Of a stretch of DNA of 64,000 nt, positions 1-9,017 are shown piece by piece. Made by a program: the position numbers and the translations under genes. Source of the stretch: JAVWJP01 sp036638975 (GTDB taxonomy: Bacteria; Bacillota; Clostridia; Oscillospirales; Ruminococcaceae); the NCBI GenBank assembly GCA_036638975.1, contig JAVWJP010000006.1:27010-91009 (forward strand). Direction: 5' to 3'. A model generated the notes under the pieces. The model was not told the DNA's origin, ran no database searches, and was given only the letters and a program-made list of their open reading frames with translations. Every line of letters starts with the position of its first letter. Position 1 is the first letter of the stretch.

Positions 1-983
1 GCTCAGGAAAATCTACAGTTGTGCGCGCACTTAATATGCTTAATAAGCCCACTGCCGGCACGATTATTTTTGAGGGCAAGGAAATAGAAAAATTCACAAA
101 GCTACAGTTAAGAGATTACCGTCGCAATAAAATATCAATGGTGTTCCAAAGCTTTGGTCTTATGAACCACCGCGATGTTATGGGCAACGTTGCCTATGGG
201 CTTGAGGTAAAGGGTATGCAGCGTACATTGCGCGAAGAAAAGGCAGAAGAAATGATAAATATGGTGGGGCTTGAGGGGCATGAGCACAGCAAAATAAACA
301 GCCTTTCCGGAGGAATGAAGCAGCGTGTGGGCATAGCGCGGGCGCTTGCCAATAACCCCGAAGTTCTTCTTATGGACGAGCCATTTTCTGCTTTAGACCC
401 ATTAGTTCGTAAGGATATGCAGTTTGAGTTGCTTTCGATTCAGCAAAAGCTTGAAAAAACCGTTGTGTTTATTACCCATGACATAAATGAAGCGTTTAAG
501 CTTGGCGATACTGTTGCCATAATGCGTGACGGCAGACTTATACAGGTAGGTACGCCGGAGGAGATGAGTGCTAACCCCGCCGATGACTATGTTCGTCTTT
601 TTATTGACAGTGCCGATAAAACAAAAGTACTAAGTGCAAAGCATATTATGGTAATACCTTCTTGTGTTGTGCGTATGAAGGACACGCCGCAGTATGCTGT
701 ACGCGAGATGCGTCAAAATGGTAGCTCTACTGCATATGTTGTTGGCGAACGCATGAAGCTGCGCGGAATAGTGACAATAGATGCTGCGGTAAAGGCAAGA
801 CAAGAGGGCTTGCATATTAAAGATGTATGTATGAATGACGTAGTTACAACACATAAAGATACTTTGATAAGTGATATTATGCCTATAGCTGCTGAGGCAA
901 AGTACCCTATAGCTGTTGTGGACGATGACGGTACTTTGCAGGGAATTGTTACAAAAGCATCTGTTCTTTCATCGCTTATATAA
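1..983 (+). CDS. proV: Glycine betaine/proline ABC transporter ATP-binding protein, 5' partial
   Basis: This is the ATPase subunit of an OpuA/ProU-type importer for compatible solutes; it powers the membrane permease from the cytoplasmic side. The window opens inside the Walker A motif (S-G-K-S-T readable from base 3), so about the first 50 residues are missing. The ABC signature LSGGMKQR lies near bases 304-327, Walker B LLMDEP near 367-384, and the H-loop ITHD follows. The last ~115 residues form two CBS domains, which mark the OpuAA/ProV branch and are known there as ionic-strength or nucleotide sensors. No permease gene follows, so the partner subunits should lie upstream. Another quaternary-amine importer of the same family is possible. 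Confidence 0.9.
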   Translation, partial: SGKSTVVRALNMLNKPTAGTIIFEGKEIEKFTKLQLRDYRRNKISMVFQSFGLMNHRDVMGNVAYGLEVKGMQRTLREEKAEEMINMVGLEGHEHSKINSLSGGMKQRVGIARALANNPEVLLMDEPFSALDPLVRKDMQFELLSIQQKLEKTVVFITHDINEAFKLGDTVAIMRDGRLIQVGTPEEMSANPADDYVRLFIDSADKTKVLSAKHIMVIPSCVVRMKDTPQYAVREMRQNGSSTAYVVGERMKLRGIVTIDAAVKARQEGLHIKDVCMNDVVTTHKDTLISDIMPIAAEAKYPIAVVDDDGTLQGIVTKASVLSSLI

Positions 984-1025
984 GTTTGTTTGTATAAAAA
1001 TCAAGGTTAAATTATTATAAATGGT

Positions 1026-1607
1026 ATGGTGATACGTATGCGTTTGTGTGCTATAGTGCTTGCGGCGGGTCTTTCATCAAGAATGGGCGAAGACAAGCTT
1101 ATTATGGAGTATGATGGAGCACCGCTTGGAGAGTATATTTTAAAAAATCTTCTGTACAATCAAAAAGATTTTTCGCAAATTATAGTTGTCGGGCGGCTGC
1201 CGCAAACGGAAGAAGCGGCAGTGCGATATGGCTTTACCTATGTAAATAACACCCAGCCACAACTGGGAATGGGGTATTCGCTGGCACTGGGCGTTTTGGC
1301 GGCAGAAAATTGTGACGGCTTCTTTGTTGCACTTTCTGATATGCCGCTTTTAAAGCATGGCACTGTGCATACCTTGTGTACTGCTTTTTCAAAAGAGCCG
1401 CAGAGCATAGCTGTGCCTATTTGCGGCGGAAAGCGGGGGAATCCCGTAATATTTCCGTCGCGCTTTCGTACCGAGCTTAGCACACTTAGTGGTGACTATG
1501 GTGGACGTGAGATAATAAAGCGCGAACACGAAAGCCTGCTGCGAGTACAGGTCTATGACGTTGGCATATTACGTGATATAGACACAAAAAAAGATATAAC
1601 AGGATAA
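1026..1607 (+). CDS. mocA: MocA-type molybdenum cofactor nucleotidyltransferase
   Basis: This 193-residue protein is a MobA/MocA-like NTP transferase. The family attaches CMP (MocA) or GMP (MobA) to molybdopterin, making the dinucleotide cofactor used by xanthine dehydrogenase-type enzymes. The nucleotide-binding loop LAAGLSSRMGEDK is at residues 12-24, the metal-binding SDMPLL near residue 104, and a GGKRGNP segment near 139. Length matches the family. No strong ribosome binding site decides between the ATG at 1026 and a second in-frame ATG at 1038. A role in cytidylating cofactor for the xdh operon about 12 kb downstream is inferred from that shared genome context. MobA-type GMP transfer cannot be excluded. 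Confidence 0.8.
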   Translation: MVIRMRLCAIVLAAGLSSRMGEDKLIMEYDGAPLGEYILKNLLYNQKDFSQIIVVGRLPQTEEAAVRYGFTYVNNTQPQLGMGYSLALGVLAAENCDGFFVALSDMPLLKHGTVHTLCTAFSKEPQSIAVPICGGKRGNPVIFPSRFRTELSTLSGDYGGREIIKREHESLLRVQVYDVGILRDIDTKKDITG

Positions 1608-1773
1608 TTTCAAGTGCAGATAAAGTTGCGTCCGTTTTCCACTCTGGCGCTTTTGTAGCTTTTTAGTTGACTTTTTATTGCAAAAGGCGCATTATTAAAA
1701 TGTATAAAGCTTAAAATGACTGCATATTAGTGCATTTAAGACTTTGCAGTAAAAAACAGGTCATTAAGACAGA

Positions 1774-4464
1774 ATGGAGCTTATAATGGACGAAATGGAT
1801 AAAATATTAAAATATCGTGCTGAAAATGCTATGATGATCAGTGCTAAAAAATATGAAATGTCATTAAGCTTTTCAGATATTACAACATTTGAATATGATG
1901 TTCAAAGTAAAAAGATAATAATAGAAGAAAAAGATTATAAGGATTTTGGAATGCCGACTATTATGGAAAACGGCGTTGAAGAAGTATTAACTTATGGTGC
2001 TATAGCAAAGCGCAGCTATGACAAATTGCGGTGGGTTTACAGGCAAATGGACGAGGGTAAACCAACTGCAAAATGTATTGTTTATGCAAATACGCTTGTA
2101 GGTGACGAGCATATATTTGAAATACGTCTTGTAAATATTTTTGATTCTAACCATAAACCTGTTTACGCAGTTGGGATACGAAAAGATATTACCGAAATTT
2201 CGCTTTTAAAGCGCGATAAAGAATTTGGCGAAACTATGGCATCTGACCAGATATTTTTGTATGATGTCAATATAAATACCAATGAAATTTTAAGCTATAA
2301 TTCAAAATGGGCTGAGGCATATGGCATTGTTGGTGTAACCAGCTTTACAGAGCTTAAAAATGCTATAAAAGAGCGCTTTATAGAACCTGAATTTTGGGAC
2401 GAGCTTACCGAAAAGCTTTCAAAAAAATATATTATAAATGCGTTTAACAATGGTCAGCGGCGTATTTCAATAGAATATCGTAAAAAAACCATAGATGATA
2501 AATACTATTGGTTTAGAAAAAAAGTGCATATTATAAGGGACGAGGACAGCGGAGATATTTTTATTCGCTGTTACATTTTAAATATTGATGAAAAAAAGAA
2601 AAAAGAAATGAAGGCTTTAGAGGAGCAAAAGCGCTATGAGGGTCTGGTGGCAAAATCTATAGCTGCATATAGCCTAAATATAACAAAGGATAAAATACTG
2701 TTTGGGAACGAAAAATGGGATGAACAGTTTAAAATACCAAAATCAGATTCATACACAAATATGATGTATTATGTGCTTAAAGTTATAGTACACCCAGAGG
2801 ATAGGGACAGAGTAGGAGCTATGTTCTCGCGCGAAAATTTGCTGCACGAATACTATGAAGCAGAGCATGAAATATCTTGCGATTATCGCCGTAAAGCCTC
2901 AGAAAGCTCATACATATGGGTGCGTACAGACGTACATTTGTACGAAGACCCGCAGACCGGTGATATAAAGGCGTTTTTTTATGTTGAAAATATTGACGAA
3001 GAAAAAACCGCGGCTTTAGAAATGCAGTATAGGGCAGAGCACGATTTGCTTACAGGTCTTTATAACAAGTCTTCTATGGAAAAATATGTTGATGAATTTT
3101 TGCAAAGTGATATTGGCACGATAGGGCGTCATGCGTTTCTTATGATTGATGTAGATTATTTTAAATCTGTCAATGATAACTTTGGGCACGCATTTGGTGA
3201 TGCCGTGCTTTCTCAAATTGGGCAAAAGCTTAAAGAGCTTTTTCGCGATGTCGATATTATAGGGCGCATAGGCGGCGATGAATTTGTAGTTTTTATGAAG
3301 AATGTAAGCCGCAGCAAGGTCGCATTTGCAAAAGCGCAAGAGATTTGTGATAAAATATCTGATACCTTTAAAAAGAATGACATAGAGCATAAAATAACTG
3401 CCAGCATAGGTATTTCGTTTTTTAAAGAAGATGGAGAAACATATGCCGAGCTGTACCGCCATGCTGACACAGCACTTTATGTTTCTAAAGAAAAAAACCG
3501 CAATCGCTTTACTGTTTATAGCGCTGACATGATAGATATGGACACTTGTATGAACGAAATAGACGTAACTGAGCATATTGAGCAAAGAAATTTTGAAGAA
3601 AATACAACTGAATGTGTATTTAGAATATTGTATGAGTCTGACGATAAAAACTCTGCAATAAACGCTGTTTTAGGGCTTATAGGTAAGCATTACAATGTTA
3701 GCCGCTCGTATGTTTTTGAAAACTCTTATGATGACACATACATGACAAATACCTTTGAATGGTGTAATGACGGAATTTCTCCGCAGATAGAAAACCTAAA
3801 AATGGTGCCCTATGCTGCTGTGGGCGATTACAAACAAAATTTTAATGCAAATGGAATATTTTATATGTCTGATATTTCTAAAGTAAGTGAGAATTTAAGG
3901 GCAATATTGGAACCTCAGGATATAAAAAATATGATTCAGTTTTCTATAATAAAGGACGGTAAATTCAAAGGTTATATAGGCTTTGATGAGTGCAATAAAG
4001 ATGAATGCGCGAATAAGCAGGTGGTTTCGGAGCTACAGAGCATTTCAAATATTTTGGGGGTCTTTGTTGCCCAAATGCGCTATGCCGACGAAGTTGATGA
4101 ATCCAGACGAGTAACACTGTCCATAATAAATGGGCTGGATTCCTATGCTTATGTGTGCGACCCTAAAACCCACAAGATACTATTTGGCAACAGAAACAGT
4201 ATGAATATTACACCGAATTTAAAAATTGGCAGTGTTTGCTACGAAATAATTGCGGGCAGAACAGAACCTTGTGAAAGGTGCCCTATGCAAATAATTATAG
4301 ATAAGGGGCTTAAAAAATATTCTTTGGAAATAAAAAATGACTTTTTGGGAATATGGGAGGGCGCGACGGCTTCGTGGATAGAATGGCATGGCGGAGAAGC
4401 AAAATGCCTTGTTGATATAACCGACATTACAAAATACAGAAGGGGGAATGACTGTGGAAAATGA
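1774..4464 (+). CDS. Multi-PAS / GGDEF / GAF diguanylate cyclase
   Basis: This 896-residue signalling protein is likely a cytoplasmic diguanylate cyclase making c-di-GMP. No signal peptide or membrane helix is evident. Three PAS-like segments (roughly residues 15-140, 150-275 and 290-410), each ending in a typical D-I-T-E or N-I-D-E-like boundary, precede the GGDEF domain. The catalytic GGDEF motif is intact at residues 500-504. An RxxD inhibitory site (R-D-V-D, residues 491-494) sits exactly five residues upstream, so product feedback inhibition is expected. A GAF-like region (about 620-770) and a C-terminal PAS-like segment with a CERCPM cluster (about 785-890) follow. The gene overlaps the next one by 17 bases. 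The ligands of the sensors are not visible. Confidence 0.9.
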   Translation: MELIMDEMDKILKYRAENAMMISAKKYEMSLSFSDITTFEYDVQSKKIIIEEKDYKDFGMPTIMENGVEEVLTYGAIAKRSYDKLRWVYRQMDEGKPTAKCIVYANTLVGDEHIFEIRLVNIFDSNHKPVYAVGIRKDITEISLLKRDKEFGETMASDQIFLYDVNINTNEILSYNSKWAEAYGIVGVTSFTELKNAIKERFIEPEFWDELTEKLSKKYIINAFNNGQRRISIEYRKKTIDDKYYWFRKKVHIIRDEDSGDIFIRCYILNIDEKKKKEMKALEEQKRYEGLVAKSIAAYSLNITKDKILFGNEKWDEQFKIPKSDSYTNMMYYVLKVIVHPEDRDRVGAMFSRENLLHEYYEAEHEISCDYRRKASESSYIWVRTDVHLYEDPQTGDIKAFFYVENIDEEKTAALEMQYRAEHDLLTGLYNKSSMEKYVDEFLQSDIGTIGRHAFLMIDVDYFKSVNDNFGHAFGDAVLSQIGQKLKELFRDVDIIGRIGGDEFVVFMKNVSRSKVAFAKAQEICDKISDTFKKNDIEHKITASIGISFFKEDGETYAELYRHADTALYVSKEKNRNRFTVYSADMIDMDTCMNEIDVTEHIEQRNFEENTTECVFRILYESDDKNSAINAVLGLIGKHYNVSRSYVFENSYDDTYMTNTFEWCNDGISPQIENLKMVPYAAVGDYKQNFNANGIFYMSDISKVSENLRAILEPQDIKNMIQFSIIKDGKFKGYIGFDECNKDECANKQVVSELQSISNILGVFVAQMRYADEVDESRRVTLSIINGLDSYAYVCDPKTHKILFGNRNSMNITPNLKIGSVCYEIIAGRTEPCERCPMQIIIDKGLKKYSLEIKNDFLGIWEGATASWIEWHGGEAKCLVDITDITKYRRGNDCGK

Positions 4465-4642
4465 GAGATTTGTTAAAACATATTCGCAGGGTACTTTAAA
4501 TTTATGTGAAATATGGGTTGACAGAGAAACAGGCGTTAATTACTTGTGGCATAGCACGGGCAATTCGGGCGGTCTTACTCCACTTTTAAACAGTACGGGC
4601 AACCCGCTTAGAACCCCACTACCAACCGGAAAGGAAGAATAA
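4448..4642 (+). CDS. DUF6440 family small protein
   Basis: This 64-residue soluble protein has the hallmark core of the DUF6440 family: a F-V-K-T-Y-S-Q-G-T start, E-I-W-V-D-R-E-T-G-V-N-Y in the middle, and a G-G-L-T-P-L-L segment towards the C-terminus. The function of the family is unknown. The ATG at 4448 lies inside the 3' end of the GGDEF gene, with a good ribosome site (AGAAGGGGG) just upstream, so the two are probably translationally coupled. A terminator follows directly. There is no signal peptide or membrane segment. Confidence 0.75.
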   Translation: MTVENERFVKTYSQGTLNLCEIWVDRETGVNYLWHSTGNSGGLTPLLNSTGNPLRTPLPTGKEE

Positions 4643-4671
4643 AGGCTTCGATAACTTGCTAAAAAAAACAA

Positions 4672-4709
4672 AAAGACGGCTGCACTTAGGCAAAGCCGTC
4701 TTTTGTTTT
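4672..4709. terminator. Bidirectional intrinsic terminator
   Basis: A perfect 10-bp stem (AAAGACGGCT / AGCCGTCTTT) with a 12-nt loop is followed by a T-rich run on the + strand and preceded by an A-rich run. It can therefore stop transcription from both the GGDEF/DUF6440 unit and the converging phosphorelay operon. Confidence 0.85.
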
Positions 4710-4717
4710 AGTTACTA

Positions 4718-7357
4718 TTATCTGTGTGCTTTATTTATAAGCTTTGAAAGCTCTGTATAAAGCTGCTTTATGTCTATGGGCTTGCTCAAATGGGAATCCA
4801 TGCCGGCTGCTATGGCTGCCGAAATGTCCTCTGTAAATGCGTTGGCTGTTGTTGCAATAATTGGAACTTTTTGTGCATCTTGTCGGTTTAGCTTTCTTAT
4901 ATTCTGTGTAGCTTCATAGCCGTCCATAATGGGCATTTGCACGTCCATAAGTATGGCGTCAAAATACTCTGGCTGTGACGCTGCAAATATATCCAAAGCT
5001 TCTTGCCCGTTATGCGCACATTCCACTGTTGCACCGCTCATTTTTAAAATTTCCTCGGCAATCTCTAGGTTAAGGGCATTATCCTCGGCAACTAAAATGC
5101 GCTTCCCGATAAGCATATCTTTAATTTCAAAGGGCTTTGCTGCCGCACGTGCAAACGCACCGTTTGTTACATTTACAAGTGAATTGTAGATAGAAGACAA
5201 AAAGAGCGGCTTTGAAATAAAAGCATTTGCTCCTGCTGCTCGTGCTTTTTCTTCAATATCAGACCAATCGTAAGCAGTAATAATTATAATGGGTATTTCA
5301 GAACCAACACTTTCGCGAATTTTTCTTGTGGTTTCTATACCGTCCATGTTTGGCATATTCCAGTCTATAAAGCACACATCAAAGCTGTCGCCGTTATTAT
5401 AGGCTTCGGTAACTTCTTCTACTGCTTTTGCACCGCTTAGTACCCACTGAGCGCGGATATTTATTTTTGCAAGCAGCAATGTTGTGTGCTCGCACATATC
5501 TTGTTCGTCATCTACAACAAGTACGTTAAGACCTTTTAGCTTTTCTTCCGGCAGGGCATCAAGCATTGTATCACTTTTTTCAAAGGGAAGCTCTACAGTG
5601 CAAATTGTGCCCTTTCCCAGACTGCTTTTTACATCAATGCAGCCGCCCATAAGCGTTACAAGGTTTTTGGTAATTGACATACCAAGCCCTGTTCCACCGT
5701 ATTTTTTGGATATGGTGGCATTTGCCTGGTCGAATGGCAGATAAATACGGCTTACAGCTTCTTCTGTCATACCAATGCCTGTGTCTGTAACAGTAAAGCG
5801 AATATGCTCTGACTTTTCTTGTGACGGAATACGTTTAACCTGCAATAAAATACTTCCGCCTTCTTCTGTAAATTTTATTGCATTTGAGGTGAGATTTAAA
5901 AGTATTTGGTTAAGCCTTAACGAATCGCCCAAATATGTTGTGCTTTCGGCAAAGCCCAGCATATTTTCGGTAAATTTTATACCCTTTGCGTGTGCTTGTG
6001 TGTATGCTACCGAAACAAAGCTATTTACAAACTGGTAAAGGTCAAATGGCTCATTATTTATAGAGAGCTTGTTGCTTTCTATTTTAGACATATCAAGAAT
6101 ATCATTTATAAGCATTAGCAAGTGCTTTGAAGAATAGCTTATTTTTGCAAGGCAGTCTTCAACGCGAGTTTTGTCATCTATAGCGGCTCCGGCTATTGTG
6201 GTCATACCGATTATTGCATTCATAGGGGTGCGAATTTCATGACTCATGCGAGAGAGAAAATCTCTTTTTGCATTGTTGGCGCTTTGGGCATTTGCAAGTG
6301 CATCTTTAAGTGCGTGTTGGGCGAGAATATCATCGGTTTCGTCCACAAGTGTAATTATGTATTTGGTGTGTTCATTTTCTCCGAACTGGTAAAACCGCGC
6401 AAAAAGCCAACGCAGCTCTTGCGTTTTTGGGTTGTGGTAGCTTATGGGCATTTCGCATGAATAATTTCCTTCGGCGGTAAAAAGCTTTTTCTTTATATCA
6501 CCGCGCACATCAGAATCAACATTTTTGTAAAATTCCTGACGGCTTTTTTTTAGCGCTTCAAAGGGGATTCCAAGAACCCTTAATGAGTTTTCGGCGACAA
6601 AATCGCACTCGTCGCTTTCCGGCGCAAATATCATAAAAGCTTCATCAATTGTGTGCGAAAGAATATCAAACTGTTGGTTTTTATAAAAAAGCTTTTGGTT
6701 TGTTTTATTAAGATAATATAGAAATAAAATAAAACCGAAAATTGTTATAATAACCAGTATAGATGATAACAGCAAAGACATTTTAGATAAGTTATTGGCA
6801 AAATGCAGGACGGCAAGCTGGTCGTCCTGTATGGAATTTAGAATTATATTGGAGAATGATTCCATTTGTTCATAAAGCGGGTACAAATTAATACTTTTAT
6901 ATTCTGTAATTTGCTCCGGTGAGCGAAAGGCTGATTCTGCATATTTTAAAAGCTCATTTTGGTTTTTCTTTATTTCTGAAAATGTTTTTTCCAATGATTC
7001 GCAGTCCTTAGCCGGACCGAGGTAAAGCCTTTTTATTTCGTTTATAGATTTTTCTGTGTTTTGGTGAAGCACTTTAATATCTGCTCGTATGATAGCAATA
7101 TTTACAGAGTCGTTAAAAGCATTAAGGTGCTCTGTATGAATGCGCATTTGTGCAAGGTTTGTGCGAACTTCGCCCATATTCAGCGAAACCGTTGATTGAT
7201 GCTCGATAGAGAGCTGTATTTGTTTGTTTAGTTCTCTTGTGCTGTTAGCTGTTACCACTAAAAAAATTATAAGCATTGTTGATAAAGCAATGGTAGAAAT
7301 TATAAAAATTTTTTTTATTGCAATTTTTTTACCGTATTTCTTAATTTTGCTTTTCAT
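4718..7357 (-). CDS. Hybrid sensor histidine kinase with two receiver domains
   Basis: This 879-residue membrane kinase forms a phosphorelay with the two genes upstream of it. An N-terminal helix (about residues 13-35) and a second near 190-215 bracket an extracytoplasmic, mostly helical sensor. A PAS-like segment (about 225-345) follows, then the H-box with phospho-acceptor His373 in M-S-H-E-I-R-T-P, a HATPase domain (about 480-600), and two receivers with phospho-acceptor Asp665 (F-I-D-W-N-M-P) and Asp805 (L-M-D-V-Q-M-P). The start is supported by a GAGGA site 8 nt upstream and overlaps the end of the HD-GYP regulator by 17 bases. There is no HPt domain in the protein itself; a separate HPt gene sits in the same operon. 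The stimulus is unknown. Confidence 0.93.
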   Translation of the reverse strand: MKSKIKKYGKKIAIKKIFIISTIALSTMLIIFLVVTANSTRELNKQIQLSIEHQSTVSLNMGEVRTNLAQMRIHTEHLNAFNDSVNIAIIRADIKVLHQNTEKSINEIKRLYLGPAKDCESLEKTFSEIKKNQNELLKYAESAFRSPEQITEYKSINLYPLYEQMESFSNIILNSIQDDQLAVLHFANNLSKMSLLLSSILVIITIFGFILFLYYLNKTNQKLFYKNQQFDILSHTIDEAFMIFAPESDECDFVAENSLRVLGIPFEALKKSRQEFYKNVDSDVRGDIKKKLFTAEGNYSCEMPISYHNPKTQELRWLFARFYQFGENEHTKYIITLVDETDDILAQHALKDALANAQSANNAKRDFLSRMSHEIRTPMNAIIGMTTIAGAAIDDKTRVEDCLAKISYSSKHLLMLINDILDMSKIESNKLSINNEPFDLYQFVNSFVSVAYTQAHAKGIKFTENMLGFAESTTYLGDSLRLNQILLNLTSNAIKFTEEGGSILLQVKRIPSQEKSEHIRFTVTDTGIGMTEEAVSRIYLPFDQANATISKKYGGTGLGMSITKNLVTLMGGCIDVKSSLGKGTICTVELPFEKSDTMLDALPEEKLKGLNVLVVDDEQDMCEHTTLLLAKINIRAQWVLSGAKAVEEVTEAYNNGDSFDVCFIDWNMPNMDGIETTRKIRESVGSEIPIIIITAYDWSDIEEKARAAGANAFISKPLFLSSIYNSLVNVTNGAFARAAAKPFEIKDMLIGKRILVAEDNALNLEIAEEILKMSGATVECAHNGQEALDIFAASQPEYFDAILMDVQMPIMDGYEATQNIRKLNRQDAQKVPIIATTANAFTEDISAAIAAGMDSHLSKPIDIKQLYTELSKLINKAHR

Positions 7358-8459
7358 TGCTTTCGTCCTCGCACACAGGCTTTGTGTGTTCTTCTTTTTT
7401 AATACAGCCCTCCAGGGTAGGCGTAAGTGCCATAAAACATTTTATTAGCATTGGGTTAAATGCGCCGCACTCGCCCGCAAGTATCATTTTTATTGCCTGT
7501 TCACCGGAGTATGCAGCTTTGTAAACGCGTTTGCTTGTCAGTGCATCGTACACATCTGCAAGCGAAACAACTTGCGCCCATATAGGCGTTGCATTGCCGA
7601 CTAAACCATCAGGGTAGCCATGTCCGTCCCAACGTTCGTGGTGGTGACGGCATATTTCGTAGCAATAGCCGTAATAATCTAAATAATGTACGCTTGAAAG
7701 CTTTTCGAGTATTTCGCACCCTCGCATAGAATGAGTTTTCATTATCTCAAATTCCTCTGGTGTAAGCCTGCCGGGCTTGTTTAAAATATTGTCCGGAATG
7801 GCTATTTTGCCGATGTCATGCATGGCGGCAGCCTCAGAAATTGTTTCTATAAGTACAGATGAAAGCCCATATTCGCTGTGTTCCTTTGCAAGCTCGTTCA
7901 AAAAAAGCCGTGTAAGAACACGAATATTATGTATATGTCCTACCGATTCTGTATTTTTAAATTCTATGACGGCGCTTAAAATGTCTATCATTTGAGAGCT
8001 GCTCTCGTGCAGTTTAATTGCCTGATTCCTCAGTGCCTCGGTTTGCTGCGCTACAAGCCTTTCAAGGTGCAGCTTGTACGTGTACTGCTCTACGATATTA
8101 TGTATGCGCTGTCGTATAATGTTTGGCGAAAATGGCTTGTTTATAACATCTGTTGCACCCATTTCGTAGCCTTTTTGCATTACAGCGGTAGAGCTTTCTG
8201 AGGTGATGAGTATGACGGGAATACGACCGGTAAGCCCCAGCGAAGATATTTTGCTAAGTACCTCAAAGCCGTCCATGACAGGCATAATAATATCAAGGAG
8301 AAGAACTGTAATTTCCTCACCGTACTGCTCTATTATTTTGACAGCCTCCATGCCGTTTTCAGCCTCTAAAATGTCATATTCATTACGAAAAAGCTCGCTT
8401 AATATTGCGCGGTTAAGCTCAATATCATCAACTATAAGCATCTTTTTATGTAATTCCAT
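7341..8459 (-). CDS. Response regulator with HD-GYP phosphodiesterase output
   Basis: This 372-residue protein has a receiver domain (residues 5-120, phospho-acceptor Asp56 in L-L-L-D-I-I-M-P), a short coiled linker, and an HD-GYP domain with His-Asp at 214-215, the H-H-E-R-W-D-G segment and intact GYP at 281-283. HD-GYP proteins hydrolyse c-di-GMP (or cGAMP). It is the middle gene of an HPt / HD-GYP / hybrid-kinase operon, so the kinase probably controls c-di-GMP breakdown. The diguanylate cyclase gene converging from the other side makes the opposing activity. Start by ATG with GGATG 6-7 nt upstream. Confidence 0.92.
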   Translation of the reverse strand: MELHKKMLIVDDIELNRAILSELFRNEYDILEAENGMEAVKIIEQYGEEITVLLLDIIMPVMDGFEVLSKISSLGLTGRIPVILITSESSTAVMQKGYEMGATDVINKPFSPNIIRQRIHNIVEQYTYKLHLERLVAQQTEALRNQAIKLHESSSQMIDILSAVIEFKNTESVGHIHNIRVLTRLFLNELAKEHSEYGLSSVLIETISEAAAMHDIGKIAIPDNILNKPGRLTPEEFEIMKTHSMRGCEILEKLSSVHYLDYYGYCYEICRHHHERWDGHGYPDGLVGNATPIWAQVVSLADVYDALTSKRVYKAAYSGEQAIKMILAGECGAFNPMLIKCFMALTPTLEGCIKKEEHTKPVCEDESNEKQN

Positions 8460-8478
8460 ATTAACACATCCAAATCTG

Positions 8479-8844
8479 TTACCGGTTATTTTCGTGTTTT
8501 ACGTAAGCATTAATGTGTGAAATTAATCTGTTATATTCGTTTTTTACATCTTCAAATTCATTTGGAAGGTTTGTTTTCTCATCGCGCAAGTCATCAAGCA
8601 TTATAATGCTGAATTTAAAAAGTGCTTCAAAACCGAAGTTTGCGGCGATACCTTTAAGTGTATGCACAGCTTTTTCCGCATTAAAATAATCCCCTTCTTC
8701 ATAAGCCTTCTCAAGCTCAGAAAAAGTTTTTTCTGCGGGAAATTTAAAAATTAAACGCCGCAACAGGTTTTCGTTTCCGCAAAACCGTTCCAGCACCTCT
8801 CGTGAGTTAATGCCAAGCTCGTCCAATAGTTTGTTAAACTCCAT
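8479..8844 (-). CDS. Histidine phosphotransfer (HPt) domain protein
   Basis: This is a stand-alone HPt domain of 121 residues that shuttles phosphate between the receivers of the hybrid kinase and the HD-GYP regulator encoded downstream. The phospho-acceptor is His61, in the classic A-V-H-T-L-K-G-I-A-A-N-F-G signature. The ATG at 8844 is preferred because AAGGAG lies 9 nt upstream; an in-frame ATG at 8862 would place that site inside the gene. It is the first gene of the operon, 19 bases before the response regulator. Confidence 0.88.
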   Translation of the reverse strand: MEFNKLLDELGINSREVLERFCGNENLLRRLIFKFPAEKTFSELEKAYEEGDYFNAEKAVHTLKGIAANFGFEALFKFSIIMLDDLRDEKTNLPNEFEDVKNEYNRLISHINAYVKHENNR

Positions 8845-8884
8845 GGTGCATTGCTCCTTCATTCAGCTCATCGCTTATTCTTAA

Positions 8885-9010
8885 TTAAAGCCACAACTAC
8901 ACTTATGTCTGCATTTGCTACAATTTTATTATTTTTAGTAATTGTAGCTATACTTACTAATTAAATAATACTATATTTTAACTAATAAAGCAAGCTTATA
9001 GTGGCTTTAA
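8885..9010. repeat. Nested inverted repeat, MITE-like
   Basis: A perfect 10-bp terminal inverted repeat (TTAAAGCCAC at 8885-8894, GTGGCTTTAA at 9001-9010) encloses an AT-rich segment that holds a second perfect 9-bp inverted repeat (GCTACAATT at 8917-8925, AATTGTAGC at 8940-8948). It fills the spacer between the HPt operon and corA. It could be a small non-autonomous element or simply leader and terminator structure. No clear target duplication is visible. Confidence 0.4.
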
Positions 9011-9017
9011 AGCTAGA

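Noticed and set aside
3016..3585. 189-codon open frame on the minus strand inside the GGDEF gene
   Set aside because: Fully antisense to a well-supported domain, no ribosome site, Cys/Ile/Tyr-rich composition typical of a shadow frame.
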